This document shows, piece by piece, positions 16,396 through 24,710 of a stretch of DNA of 64,000 bases. Position numbers and translations under genes: made by a program. The number at the start of each line of letters is the position of its first letter. Positions within the stretch are counted from its first letter, which is position 1. Under the pieces are notes generated by a model. The model was given only the letters and a program-made list of their open reading frames with translations, did not search any database and was not told the DNA's origin. This DNA is from an uncultured Bacilli bacterium (GTDB lineage: Bacteria > Bacillota_I > Bacilli_A > RF39 > UBA660): assembly GCA_934167875.1 (NCBI GenBank), contig CAKPMC010000006.1, forward strand, positions 1 to 64,000, written 5' to 3'.

Positions 16396-17280
16396 ATGTC
16401 AATATTTCATAAAAAAGAAAAAGCTAGTAATATTTTAACTAAGATAGAGAAAAAATATAAAGTAAGAAGATATATTGAATTAGTAATAGGAATCCTACTT
16501 GTTGCTTTAGCCTATAATATCTTTTTATTACCAAATAACATAGTTTTTGGTGGCGTAAGTGGTTTAGCAATCATAGTAAAAAAAATTATAACTCTCAATC
16601 CATCAACTTTTATTATGATTTCATCCGTAATTCTCCTATTTATCAGTTATATCTTTTTAGGTAAAGATCAAACAAAAGGTTCTATAGTTGGTTCTATTTT
16701 ATTTCCTATTCTTGTTAATCTAACTGCCAATATTAATCAATACATAAATATTGATACTAGTAATATTTTATTATCAGTAATATTTGGCGGTATTTTATAT
16801 GGCTTTGGTGCCGGATTAGTATTTAAAGCAGGTTTTACTACTGGTGGAACTGATGTTATTAATCAAATAATATCTAAATATTTTCATGTTAGTATGGGAA
16901 ATGCTATGTTAATGAGTGATGGTCTTATTGTTTTAGCAGGTGGTTTCTTCTTTGGTATCACTAAACTTATGTATGCTATTATTGTCGTATATATAATAGG
17001 TATAATGACAGATAAAGTTTTATTAGGAATATCTAATTCAAAAGCTTTTTATATAATCACTAATGAAGATGAAAAAATAAGAGATTACTTAATAAATGAA
17101 CTTCATCATGGTGTTACTATTTTTAGTGTAAAAGGTGGTTATACCCATAAAAAGGATGAAGTAATTCTTTGTGTAGTACCAACTAATGAATATTATCGTG
17201 TTAAAGAAGGTATCCGTGAAATAGATGAACAAGCATTCTTTGTAATTTGTGATGCTTATGAAGTATTTGGAGGAGAATAA
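16396..17280 (+). CDS. YitT-family membrane protein (1)
   Basis: A 294-residue member of the YitT family (DUF161/DUF2179). The membrane half (about 30-205) has five to six hydrophobic segments with the family motifs LLPNNIVFGGVSGLAIIV and FKAGFTTGGTDVINQII. A soluble DUF2179 domain (about 210-290) ends HGVTIFSVKGGYTHKKDEVI, then LCVVPTNEYYRVKEGIREID. The function is not established; a transport role is assumed. It starts 2 nt after the prfB stop (AAGGGAGAATAAAT then ATG), so it is in the prfB operon. The next gene is a paralogue. Confidence 0.9.
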   Translation: MSIFHKKEKASNILTKIEKKYKVRRYIELVIGILLVALAYNIFLLPNNIVFGGVSGLAIIVKKIITLNPSTFIMISSVILLFISYIFLGKDQTKGSIVGSILFPILVNLTANINQYINIDTSNILLSVIFGGILYGFGAGLVFKAGFTTGGTDVINQIISKYFHVSMGNAMLMSDGLIVLAGGFFFGITKLMYAIIVVYIIGIMTDKVLLGISNSKAFYIITNEDEKIRDYLINELHHGVTIFSVKGGYTHKKDEVILCVVPTNEYYRVKEGIREIDEQAFFVICDAYEVFGGE

Positions 17281-17281
17281 A

Positions 17282-18169
17282 ATGAAACTATTTAAAAAAG
17301 GAAAAGATAGTGCTCTAAGTATCTTAGAAACAGTTAAAAAAAAGAAATTAGTTAGAAGATATATATTATTGATATTATCATTATTTATATCAGCATGCTA
17401 TTTTAATTTGCTACAATTACCTACTCAAATAGTAACTGGTGGAAGTAGCGGTGTTTCAATTATTCTAAATTATTATTTCAATTGGGATCCATCTCAAGTT
17501 ATATTTATTATATCAGCAATTTTACTTATAGCAGGTTTTATCTTTCTAGGTTTTGAAAAAACATCCGGTGCCCTTGTAACCACAATTATTTATCCAATGT
17601 TTGTTAACCTAACTGCTAATATTTCTGACTATATAGTAGTAGATTTATCAGATAAAATATTAATATCTATTTTTATAGGCTTACTTGCTGGTATAACTAC
17701 AGGTATGGTATATAAAGCCGGTTTTAGTAACGGTGGCTTTTCAATAATTAGTGAAATAATATCAGAACGAAAAAAAATTCCCATTTCCAATATCAGTTTT
17801 ATAATTAATTTTATAATTGTTATACTTGGTGGAGTCAGCTTTGGTTGGACTATGGTAATGTATGCTGCTATTATTTTATATATTAATAGTGTAATATTAG
17901 ATCGGGTTCTAATCGGTGTATCCAAAAATAAGGCACTATATATCATAACTTCTGAGGAAGAAAAAATGAAAGATTATATTATGAATAGTTTAAAACATGG
18001 AATTACTATTTTTGATGTTAAGGGTGGCTTTTTAGAAAAGAAAAGAAAAGTATTAATGACAGTAATACCTAATCATGATTATTTTAAATTAAAAGAAGGA
18101 ATAAAAGAAATAGATAAAGAAGCATTCTTTATTGTAACTGATTCTTATCAAGTATATGGAGGAGAGTAA
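17282..18169 (+). CDS. YitT-family membrane protein (2)
   Basis: A 295-residue paralogue of the preceding gene with the same order of membrane segments (LLQLPTQIVTGGSSGVSIIL and FKA-like YKAGFSNGGFSIISEII) and a C-terminal DUF2179 domain (HGITIFDVKGGFLEKKRKV). The ATG at 17282 is one base after the previous stop and follows TTGGAGGAG at that gene's end, so translation is probably coupled. The frame is open further upstream but would overlap the first gene. Two tandem copies suggest a heteromeric complex or divided substrates; neither is shown. Confidence 0.9.
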   Translation: MKLFKKGKDSALSILETVKKKKLVRRYILLILSLFISACYFNLLQLPTQIVTGGSSGVSIILNYYFNWDPSQVIFIISAILLIAGFIFLGFEKTSGALVTTIIYPMFVNLTANISDYIVVDLSDKILISIFIGLLAGITTGMVYKAGFSNGGFSIISEIISERKKIPISNISFIINFIIVILGGVSFGWTMVMYAAIILYINSVILDRVLIGVSKNKALYIITSEEEKMKDYIMNSLKHGITIFDVKGGFLEKKRKVLMTVIPNHDYFKLKEGIKEIDKEAFFIVTDSYQVYGGE

Positions 18170-18182
18170 TCTCCTCTTTTTC
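18158..18182 (+). terminator. Terminator of the prfB-yitT operon
   Basis: GGAGGAG (18158-18164) pairs with CTCCTC (18171-18176), followed by five T. It overlaps the stop codon of the second yitT gene. Confidence 0.85.
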
Positions 18183-18264
18183 CATTAATTAACATCATAA
18201 ATTAATATAAAAATAGTAAAAATTGTCGAATTTATGATATAATGTAGAAAATAGATGAAGTTGG

Positions 18265-18975
18265 ATGGTGATAATATTGGAATTAATTAGAATCAAAGAT
18301 GTGACCAAACAATACAAAAATGGAGTAACAGCTATTTTTGATTTGAATTTAAAGATAAAAAAAGGTGATTTTGTTTTTATTATAGGTGGAACCGGTTGTG
18401 GTAAATCAACCTTAATAAAAATGCTATATAGAGAAGAAAAACCTACTCGTGGTGAAATTATAGTAGGTGGATTAAATGTAGCTAAACTAAGAAATAGTAA
18501 AGTTTATAAATTAAGAAGAAAATTAGGAATTGTTTTCCAAGACTATAGACTTTTACCTAAGTCTACAGTATATGAAAATGTTGCTTTTGCCTTAGAAGTA
18601 ATAGGAACAAAGAAAGATGAAATTAATAAAAAGGTATTAAGAGCATTAGAACTTGTTGGGCTTAAAGGAAAATTAAGAAATTATCCAGATCAGTTATCAG
18701 GTGGTGAACAACAAAGAGTAGCTATAGCTCGTGCTATTGTAAATGAACCAAAACTATTACTTTGTGATGAACCTACTGGAAACCTAGATCCAGAAAAGAG
18801 TATGGAAATAATGAAAGTACTTGAGGATATCAATGCTACTTTAGGTACTACCATCATAATGGCAACTCATGATAAAGATATAGTAAATAAAATGAAAAAA
18901 AGAGTTGTTACATTAAAAGATGGAAGACTAGTAAGTGATGTAGAGAAAGGAAAGTATAATAATGAAGCCATTTAG
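18265..18975 (+). CDS. ftsE: Cell division ATP-binding protein FtsE
   Basis: A 236-residue ABC ATPase that works with FtsX to control septal murein hydrolysis. Walker A is GGTGCGKST, the Q-loop is VFQDYRLL, the signature is LSGGEQQR, Walker B is LLLCDEPTGNLDP and the H-loop is ATHD. The true start may be TTG at 18277 (GGTGATAATA then TTG), which would give the usual 'ELIRIKDVTK' opening; the ATG at 18265 is in frame but overlaps the ribosome site. It overlaps ftsX by 14 nt, and ftsX overlaps the hydrolase gene by 4 nt, so the three form a translationally coupled operon. Confidence 0.96.
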   Translation: MVIILELIRIKDVTKQYKNGVTAIFDLNLKIKKGDFVFIIGGTGCGKSTLIKMLYREEKPTRGEIIVGGLNVAKLRNSKVYKLRRKLGIVFQDYRLLPKSTVYENVAFALEVIGTKKDEINKKVLRALELVGLKGKLRNYPDQLSGGEQQRVAIARAIVNEPKLLLCDEPTGNLDPEKSMEIMKVLEDINATLGTTIIMATHDKDIVNKMKKRVVTLKDGRLVSDVEKGKYNNEAI

Positions 18976-19861
18976 AATGTTTGGTAGAAGTATAAGAGAT
19001 GCCTTCAAAAGTGTATTTAGAAATTTTTCTTTATCATTAGCCTCTATTTCCTGTATTACAATTACTCTAATAGTAGTAGCTATTGCTTTATTGGCATCAT
19101 TAAATGTAAATAATTTTACTAAAGAAATAAAAGAAGACATTACGATAGTTGTTTTCGTAAATAGAGATGTTGAAGAAGAATCGTTAAATAGGATCAAAGC
19201 AAAATTAAATCAAATAGATAATATATCATCTATTGAGTATAAATCTAAAGCTGAATTAAGAAAAGAAATGCAAGCTTCATCAACAATGCTAGATGCAACA
19301 ATGAAGAATTGGACTGAAGAAGAAAATCCATTAAAAGATACATTTCAAGTTAAAGTATCAGATATTGAAAAGATAAAGGAAACCGCATCAACAATAGAAA
19401 AGTTAGATGGAATAGATTCAGTAAATTACGGAGAAACAATGGTTAATAGATTTTTATCAGCTTTTAGAATGATTCAAAAAGGAACTATAGTAGCTGTAAT
19501 TATGTTAATAATAGTAACCGTTTTTCTAATTGTTAATACTATCAAATTAACTATCTTTTCTAGAAAAAGAGAAATTTCAATTATGAGACTTGTAGGTGCA
19601 GGGAACTTTTCAATTAAAATGCCATTCGTTATTGAAGGAATGGTACTAGGTATGATTGGTTCTATTATTCCTATTTTAATTGTTATATATGGCTATTTTG
19701 CCTTATATAAACACTTTGATGGTCAGTTATTCTCACCATTAATTAAATTAATATCTCCAGAACCATTTATATACATTGTATCTTTAGTTATATTAGTAAT
19801 AGGTATAGTAGTAGGTATGATAGGAAGTTATAAAGCAGTTAGGAAGTACTTAAAAGTATGA
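18962..19861 (+). CDS. ftsX: Cell division protein FtsX
   Basis: A 299-residue permease-like partner of FtsE. The N-terminal membrane helix (about 22-45) is followed by a large extracellular domain (about 46-165, the part that contacts the murein hydrolase), then three helices (about 175-200, 222-248, 268-292). Family motifs include RNFSLSLASISCITITLIVV and NTIKLTIFSRKREISIMRLV, then GAGNFSIKMPFVIEGM. It passes the ATP-hydrolysis signal from FtsE across the membrane to an extracellular peptidoglycan hydrolase, most likely the product of the next gene. Confidence 0.96.
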   Translation: MKPFRMFGRSIRDAFKSVFRNFSLSLASISCITITLIVVAIALLASLNVNNFTKEIKEDITIVVFVNRDVEEESLNRIKAKLNQIDNISSIEYKSKAELRKEMQASSTMLDATMKNWTEEENPLKDTFQVKVSDIEKIKETASTIEKLDGIDSVNYGETMVNRFLSAFRMIQKGTIVAVIMLIIVTVFLIVNTIKLTIFSRKREISIMRLVGAGNFSIKMPFVIEGMVLGMIGSIIPILIVIYGYFALYKHFDGQLFSPLIKLISPEPFIYIVSLVILVIGIVVGMIGSYKAVRKYLKV

Positions 19862-21063
19862 TGAAAAAATTGTTTTCTAAGTTTCTACTACTATTAATAA
19901 TTATTTCTATCATACTCCCTTCAACTGTTAATGCCGCCGATTTAACTTATGGTCAAGTATTAGATGATTTGACCAATGCTAAAAAAGAATTAAATAAGAA
20001 TAATCAATTAATTTCTGATAAAAATAATCAAATAGTTCAAAATAACAGTACTATTAAAAATTTAAAATCAGAAGTAGAAAAAATGGGTGCTGAAGCAGTT
20101 GAACTTCAACAACAAATAGCAGATGCCAACACTGAAATAGATCAAAAAAAAGAACAAACTAAAAATTTAATTGTTTACTTACAAATGAGTCAAGGAAGTA
20201 ATGTTTATTTAGATTATGTACTTGGTGGTGATTCTATAACTGATCTTGTTTATCGTTTATCTGTAGTAGAACAAATAACAGAATATAATGATAATATGGT
20301 TAAAGAATTAGAGGATTTAATAAGTAATAATGAAAAAAGAAAAGTTGAGTTAGCTAATAAACAAAAAGAATATGAAAACAAAATGACAACTTTAAATAAT
20401 GAGGTTAATAAACTAACTAATTCAATAGCTAAGTTAGGTGACTTATCACCAAGCTTGGAACAACAAGTAAAAGAAAAAGAAAAGTTAGTTAACTATTATA
20501 AATCTCAAGGATGTAAAAATCGTAGTGATGTAATAGGTAGAGATTGTGCTGTAACTAGTTCTAATGCTACTTTTTCAAGACCTATTAAAACAGGTTATGT
20601 GACTAGTTTTATTGGTTATAGATGGGGTAGTTTTCATAGAGGAACTGATATAGGAAGCTCACTTGGAAGAAATACGCCATTATATTCGATTGGTAATGGT
20701 ACTATTACTAGTATATGGAATGATGCGTATGGTGCAAAATGTATAAATGTTCAATATAGAACCTTAGATGGTAAATACTATACAGCTATTTATGCCCACC
20801 TAAGTAGATATGCATCAAATATATATGAAGGTATGCAAGTAAATTCTAATACTATACTTGGTTATATGGGTAATACAGGATATGCTTTTGGAGTACATCT
20901 TCACCTAGAAGTATGGCCATGTCGACTATATGGTGATAGTAATTGTAGCTCATGGAGTAAATATGTATCATTTGCTGAACGTAAATTTAGAGAAGGTTTT
21001 AAGGGAGCTGAAAGTGTAATATCATTCCCTAATAGAACATACCAAACTTGGTATAATAAATAA
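19858..21063 (+). CDS. Secreted coiled-coil M23 peptidoglycan hydrolase (EnvC/PcsB-like FtsEX partner)
   Basis: A 401-residue protein. A cleavable signal peptide (about 1-26, ends VNAA) precedes long coiled coils (about 30-220), then a LytM/M23 metallopeptidase domain (about 240-370). The zinc ligands are present: His and Asp in FHRGTDIG (about 259-265) and HLHLE (about 345-349). The enzyme is therefore predicted active, unlike activator-only EnvC. Two cysteine pairs (CKNRSDVIGRDC and CRLYGDSNC) could form disulfides. The gene starts in an ATGATG overlapping the ftsX stop; either ATG is possible. Coupling to ftsEX strongly suggests that FtsX releases its autoinhibition. Confidence 0.92.
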   Translation: MMKKLFSKFLLLLIIISIILPSTVNAADLTYGQVLDDLTNAKKELNKNNQLISDKNNQIVQNNSTIKNLKSEVEKMGAEAVELQQQIADANTEIDQKKEQTKNLIVYLQMSQGSNVYLDYVLGGDSITDLVYRLSVVEQITEYNDNMVKELEDLISNNEKRKVELANKQKEYENKMTTLNNEVNKLTNSIAKLGDLSPSLEQQVKEKEKLVNYYKSQGCKNRSDVIGRDCAVTSSNATFSRPIKTGYVTSFIGYRWGSFHRGTDIGSSLGRNTPLYSIGNGTITSIWNDAYGAKCINVQYRTLDGKYYTAIYAHLSRYASNIYEGMQVNSNTILGYMGNTGYAFGVHLHLEVWPCRLYGDSNCSSWSKYVSFAERKFREGFKGAESVISFPNRTYQTWYNK

Positions 21064-21072
21064 TTAATTTAT

Positions 21073-21104
21073 GAGAGAAAAATTTTAAAATATTTTTCTC
21101 TTTT
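21073..21104 (+). terminator. Terminator of the ftsEX operon
   Basis: GAGAAAAAT pairs with ATTTTTCTC around TTTAAAAT, followed by TTTTC. Confidence 0.75.
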
Positions 21105-21162
21105 CTATTGTGGTTAAAAAGAAATAATATTATAATAAATTAAATCAGGGAGTAGTATTATT

Positions 21163-22359
21163 ATGGTTGAAAAATTAGAACAAATTTATTTAATGGATAA
21201 AAACTTTAAATTTGTCCAAAGAACTAAAGACAAATTTATCTATAAGTATGAAGATAAAGAATTAGAACAATTAAATATTCTAGAACTTTTATTTTCTGAA
21301 GAAGAACAAAGAATTAAAAAAATAGATATCTATACTTTTTCAGGATTAGAACCAATAGAAACTATGCATATTATAAGGGGTACAGACAATATCACTGAGG
21401 TTGATTATTATCCTAATGGATATGAGAATCTAACTATAGATAAAATAAGCGAGCCTTATAGTATTAGTGTTTATCTTCAATTTAGTGAATTAGATGGTAA
21501 TAATTACCAAGAATACAAAGAAATAGAATTGGTAAAAAAGGGTCATAAAAAACACAAAGTATTATCTCAAATTCCATTAGAAGAAAATTACTATATTACT
21601 AAAGATAGTAGAATTCATTATATTTCTTCTAATAGTATAAGCAAACTAAAAAGATTAACAGAGTTTTTAGTACCATCAATAAAAGAGATAGAAAAAAGAT
21701 TATTTAATCCAGAAAGTATTGAATCATTAGAGAATGAAGATGATAATGATCAAGCTATATTAGAACCTATTGATGGAACATATCCTGAACAAATGTATAT
21801 ATATGATCGTAATTATAATTTATTAGGAAAAAAATCTGGTGCTATAGTATATCAAAATACTGAAGATGAAATTAAAGAGTTAGAAATTTATTTTACTGAC
21901 GATAAGAGCAAATTAAAAGAAGTAAGATTAATTGATTATAGTGATTCATATTTAGAAGGAATCAAAGTAAAATCTAAACGTAGAATAATTAGATTTTTGG
22001 TTACTAAAGATAATAAAATAAATGTAACATTATGTAATCGTAGAAAAGAACCAATGATAATAAATAGTCACACTATAGATAGAAATAATATTGCTGCTAG
22101 AGCCATAATAAATCAAAGTAATGAAATAGAAAAATTAGAAGTAAAAATCCAAAATCAATTAGGAACTTTCAATTTAACTAAATCACCTACTAAAAATATG
22201 GAATTTATTGATAAAAATAATGTTAGTTATCTAATTTCCTCAAATTCTTTTGAACAGTTTAGAGTGTTTATAAGATATGTACCATTTATTCTAGGAGCAT
22301 TAGAAAACAAATTAATCCCAGTTGACGAAGAAAAAAGTCCTATATTAATTAAAAAGTAA
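21163..22359 (+). CDS. Hypothetical protein with two related halves
   Basis: A 398-residue soluble, charged protein that I do not recognise. It looks like an internal duplication: EQIYLMDKNFKFVQRTKDKF at the N-terminus corresponds to EQMYIYDRNYNLLGKKSGAI at about 208-227. Each half continues with a beta-rich stretch and ends with a similar segment (YYITKDSRIHYISSNSISKL and MEFIDKNNVSYLISSNSFEQF, each followed by a helix with 'R-x-x-P-x-h-h'). No signal peptide or catalytic motif is visible. The start follows CAGGGAGTAG. It is a single-gene unit between two terminators. Confidence 0.75.
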   Translation: MVEKLEQIYLMDKNFKFVQRTKDKFIYKYEDKELEQLNILELLFSEEEQRIKKIDIYTFSGLEPIETMHIIRGTDNITEVDYYPNGYENLTIDKISEPYSISVYLQFSELDGNNYQEYKEIELVKKGHKKHKVLSQIPLEENYYITKDSRIHYISSNSISKLKRLTEFLVPSIKEIEKRLFNPESIESLENEDDNDQAILEPIDGTYPEQMYIYDRNYNLLGKKSGAIVYQNTEDEIKELEIYFTDDKSKLKEVRLIDYSDSYLEGIKVKSKRRIIRFLVTKDNKINVTLCNRRKEPMIINSHTIDRNNIAARAIINQSNEIEKLEVKIQNQLGTFNLTKSPTKNMEFIDKNNVSYLISSNSFEQFRVFIRYVPFILGALENKLIPVDEEKSPILIKK

Positions 22360-22389
22360 AAGCTATCATCTTACAGCTTTTACTTTTTA
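22351..22389 (+). terminator. Terminator overlapping the end of the duplicated-half protein gene
   Basis: A 14-bp perfect stem: AAAAAGTAAAAGCT (22351-22364) pairs with AGCTTTTACTTTTT (22375-22388). The stop codon lies in the left arm. Confidence 0.85.
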
Positions 22390-22467
22390 CTATTACATAA
22401 TTTTTATATCTACATTCAATTAATAATCAACTCAATAATGTTGTTTAATTATTTTTAGAAATATGAT

Positions 22468-22690
22468 ATCATAAGCTTAATACAGAAAGATGATCCGAGA
22501 TTAAAGATTCCATGTGAAGAAGTAGTAGATTTTGAAAATAAAGAATTTTATCAAAATTTAATTAATCAAATTGTGGCAGCGAGCGTAAATCAATATGCAT
22601 TTGCTGCAGCAGCCCACAATTTGGTATAAATAAAAGATTTATTTTAATGATAAGTGCAGTAGAAAGAAAAGTAAAAAATATAAATTAAAA
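22468..22690 (+). pseudogene. Peptide deformylase remnant
   Basis: One frame reads SLIQKDDPRLKIPCEEVVDF and continues to about 22605. After a one-base shift the neighbouring frame reads AAPQFGINKRFILM. These match the start and motif 1 (G-x-G-x-AAPQ-x-G) of peptide deformylase. No start codon is in frame, the gene is shifted, and motifs 2 and 3 (EGCLS and HE-x-x-H) are absent, so it is a dead 5' fragment. Confidence 0.75.
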
Positions 22691-22732
22691 CAAATTTCAT
22701 TAAAACCACTTGTTAAAAAGATAAAACAAAAA

Positions 22733-23158
22733 ATGTATCTTCCAGAGATGACAGTAGATGATTTCTTTACTACACAAGAAGAAAGAGATTTAAAAAGTAA
22801 AGAACACGTTGAAATGGTTGATATTAATGATATATCAGATTTTCCTAATCATCCTTTTAAAGTTATAGTAAATGAAGATATGTTAAATATGAGTAAGAGT
22901 ATTGAAAAATATGGGGTGTTAGTACCGGCTTTAGTTAGACCAAAAGAAAATGGTAAATATGAAATGATTTCAGGTCATAGAAGAAAGAAAGCATTAGAAA
23001 TTTTAGGAATACAAGAAATAGAAAAGATTACTGATAAATCTAGAGAAGAATTAATATTAACTAAAGAATCTGATAAAACTTACTGGTTTAATGGAAATTT
23101 AACTTATAATATTACTTTTAGGCTGAATATTTGCAATGACCATTATTGGAGATATTAA
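22733..23158 (+). pseudogene. Truncated ParB-like partition protein
   Basis: An open frame of 141 residues contains an N-terminal ParB/Srx domain: PFKVIVNEDMLNMSKSIEKY, then GVLVPALVRP, and SGHRRKKALEIL with the conserved GHRR box. The usual HTH and C-terminal parts are missing and the frame degenerates after about residue 115. This ParB subtype is typical of plasmids and conjugative transposons of Bacillota. It is therefore probably a relic of a larger mobile element. It could still be translated but would lack DNA binding. Confidence 0.75.
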
Positions 23159-23197
23159 ATTACTTAAGTGATTCTTTACTTATAAAAACCGATATAT

Positions 23198-23686
23198 TTA
23201 ATAATTACTTTTTAATCTTTTTTGAATAATTTGGCTTTTTCGTTTCGTTTCATTTGTTAAATCTTCTAATGTGAATCCAAGCAATTGTGAAAGATATAGT
23301 ATTTCTACTAATAATTTTTTTACAGTTTCTTTTTCAAGCTTTTGGATTAAATCATTTCCTAATTTATAAAGTGTCAGAAATGTTTCTATAATATCTTTGT
23401 TACTTGTTGCAGAAAAATTTTCACTTAAAGATACATTTGTAATGTTACAAAAATATAATATCATAAATAAACAATCAATATATTCTTCTAATATATGATT
23501 TTTTTCACCAGTTTGATTTATTGACCAAAATTTAAAACATCTTGTTTCGTTAGCTAGTTCCCCAAATTCTACCAATAATTCAAGTTTATATTTTTTTATA
23601 ATTTCAGGAGATTTGATATCAAATTGTAATGAAAATAAATCATCTAAATATTTTGTTTCTTTATATATTTCTTCTATGTTTAGCAT
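23198..23686 (-). CDS. Dimeric-type dUTPase (MazG-like fold)
   Basis: A 162-residue all-helical protein of the dimeric dUTPase family, which hydrolyses dUTP/dUDP and keeps uracil out of DNA. The key motif is LLVEFGELANETRCFKFWS (E-x-x-E-x-x-N-E-x-R), with a second metal motif in EEYIDCLFMILYFCNI (E-x-x-x-D). The start at 23686 follows AAGAAAGAAGTGAC; the frame is open 33 codons further but without a ribosome site. It is the only minus-strand gene between 862 and 39740, and it lies among decayed fragments and next to the uvrB array. Phages and mobile elements often carry such enzymes, so it may be cargo. Confidence 0.85.
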   Translation of the reverse strand: MLNIEEIYKETKYLDDLFSLQFDIKSPEIIKKYKLELLVEFGELANETRCFKFWSINQTGEKNHILEEYIDCLFMILYFCNITNVSLSENFSATSNKDIIETFLTLYKLGNDLIQKLEKETVKKLLVEILYLSQLLGFTLEDLTNETKRKSQIIQKRLKSNY

Positions 23687-23825
23687 AAATGTCACTTCTT
23701 TCTTAAAATCTATAGATTGATTATGAGTATTGTTAATTAATCGGATTATATGATGTATTTTATCATTAAAATTAGTATTTAGCAACTAACTGATGTTGTA
23801 ACATACATCTAATGGAGATTTTGCT

Positions 23826-23885
23826 ATGTTTCAAGATAATACTAACTTAAACTTGTATAAATTATTTTATGATGTTGCTAAATAG
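23826..23885 (+). pseudogene. LysR-type regulator 5' remnant
   Basis: ATG opens MFQDNTNLNLYKLFYDVAK and then stops at TAG. This matches the extreme N-terminus of clostridial LysR-family regulators (N-L-x-L-Y-K-L-F-Y-D-V-A-K-Y-G-S-I-S). What follows is unreadable, so only a stub is left. Confidence 0.5.
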
Positions 23886-24050
23886 GAAAGTATTTTAAAT
23901 GTTGTTCAAAAAAATAATTGATATTACGGACACGGATTTAGAAATTGAACATTATATCAATTAAATACCATAATAATAGAAAAGGGAGTTAAGATGACTT
24001 CCTTGTTTTATTGTAAAATAAGTGTTAAAATAAGTTACTAGAAAACATTT

Positions 24051-24080
24051 AGTTTTACTTAGTTTTATTTAGTGTTATTT
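24051..24080 (+). repeat. 10-bp tandem repeats at the right end of an old uvrB unit
   Basis: Three head-to-tail 10-mers: AGTTTTACTT, AGTTTTATTT, AGTGTTATTT, followed by AGTAAATTTG. The period equals one helical turn, as for protein-binding iterons. Single copies of AGTTTTATTTAGT lie at the corresponding place at 25846-25858, and its reverse complement lies just inside each dead uvrB fragment. Confidence 0.7.
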
Positions 24081-24216
24081 AGTAAATTTGTGGCCGGCAT
24101 GTGTGTCCTATGCGTGTTCACAAAAAAAAGACCTATCAGTTAAGTGCTAGGCCACGAATTTTTGCTGATTGGACACGAATTTATTGGTTGATATGAGTCG
24201 TAATAAGGAGGGCATT

Positions 24217-24486
24217 ATGTTTAAATTAGAATCAAAATATACACCTAGTGGAGATCAACCACAGGCAATTAAGGAATTAGTAGAAGGAATTAAAGAAGGA
24301 AAAAGAGGCCAAGTTTTACTAGGGGCAACGGGGACAGGAAAAACTTTTACGATTGCTAATGTAATTAAAGAAGTTAATAAACAACCCTAGTACTTGCCCA
24401 TAATAAAACACTTGCTGGACAACTTTATTCAGAATTAAAAGAATTGTTTCCAAATAATCACGTATGTTACTTTGTTTCTTATTATA
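24217..24486 (+). pseudogene. Displaced uvrB 5' end, copy 1 (frameshifted)
   Basis: ATG after AAGGAGGGC opens [20 protein letters not shown] and proceeds as in uvrB through Walker A GATGTGKT. It then shifts frame at about 24383, where AAACCAACCC of the real gene has become AAACAACCC. The nucleotide homology continues to TTATTAT at about 24485, the equivalent of codon 90, and then ends abruptly. It is the most upstream and most decayed copy, consistent with being the oldest. Any product would be about 57 residues and non-functional. Confidence 0.9.
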
Positions 24487-24522
24487 GAAAAATCATAAAA
24501 CCCCTTTTATTTCAATAATTTT

Positions 24523-24570
24523 AGTTTTATTTAATCCCTCGAAAATACCATAAAAAGACTAAATAAAACT
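24523..24570 (+). repeat. Inverted repeat with conserved 22-bp spacer (junction 1)
   Basis: AGTTTTATTTAAT (24523-24535) and ACTAAATAAAACT (24558-24570) are inverted repeats (12 of 13) separated by 22 bp. The same arrangement, with a conserved spacer, is at 26277-26324. It lies 37 bp after the uvrB breakpoint. Probable recombinase arm site. Confidence 0.7.
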
Positions 24571-24581
24571 GGATAATGAAA

Positions 24582-24608
24582 TGTAAATTTGTGGTCGAAA
24601 TTCGTATT
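24582..24608 (+). repeat. Terminal direct repeat, unit 1 left side
   Basis: TAAATTTGTGGTCGAAATTC is one of five occurrences of a repeat with consensus AAATTTGTGGCCGAAATTCG. The others are at about 24083, 25858, 26338 and 27872, bracketing each cargo unit. Confidence 0.65.
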
Positions 24609-24710
24609 TATCCGTGTCTACTAAAAAATTGAAAATAACGATAATATGTGATATATTATTAATCAATAAAAAGGGACTTTTTTAACATTGATGATTAAGG
24701 AATGATTATA

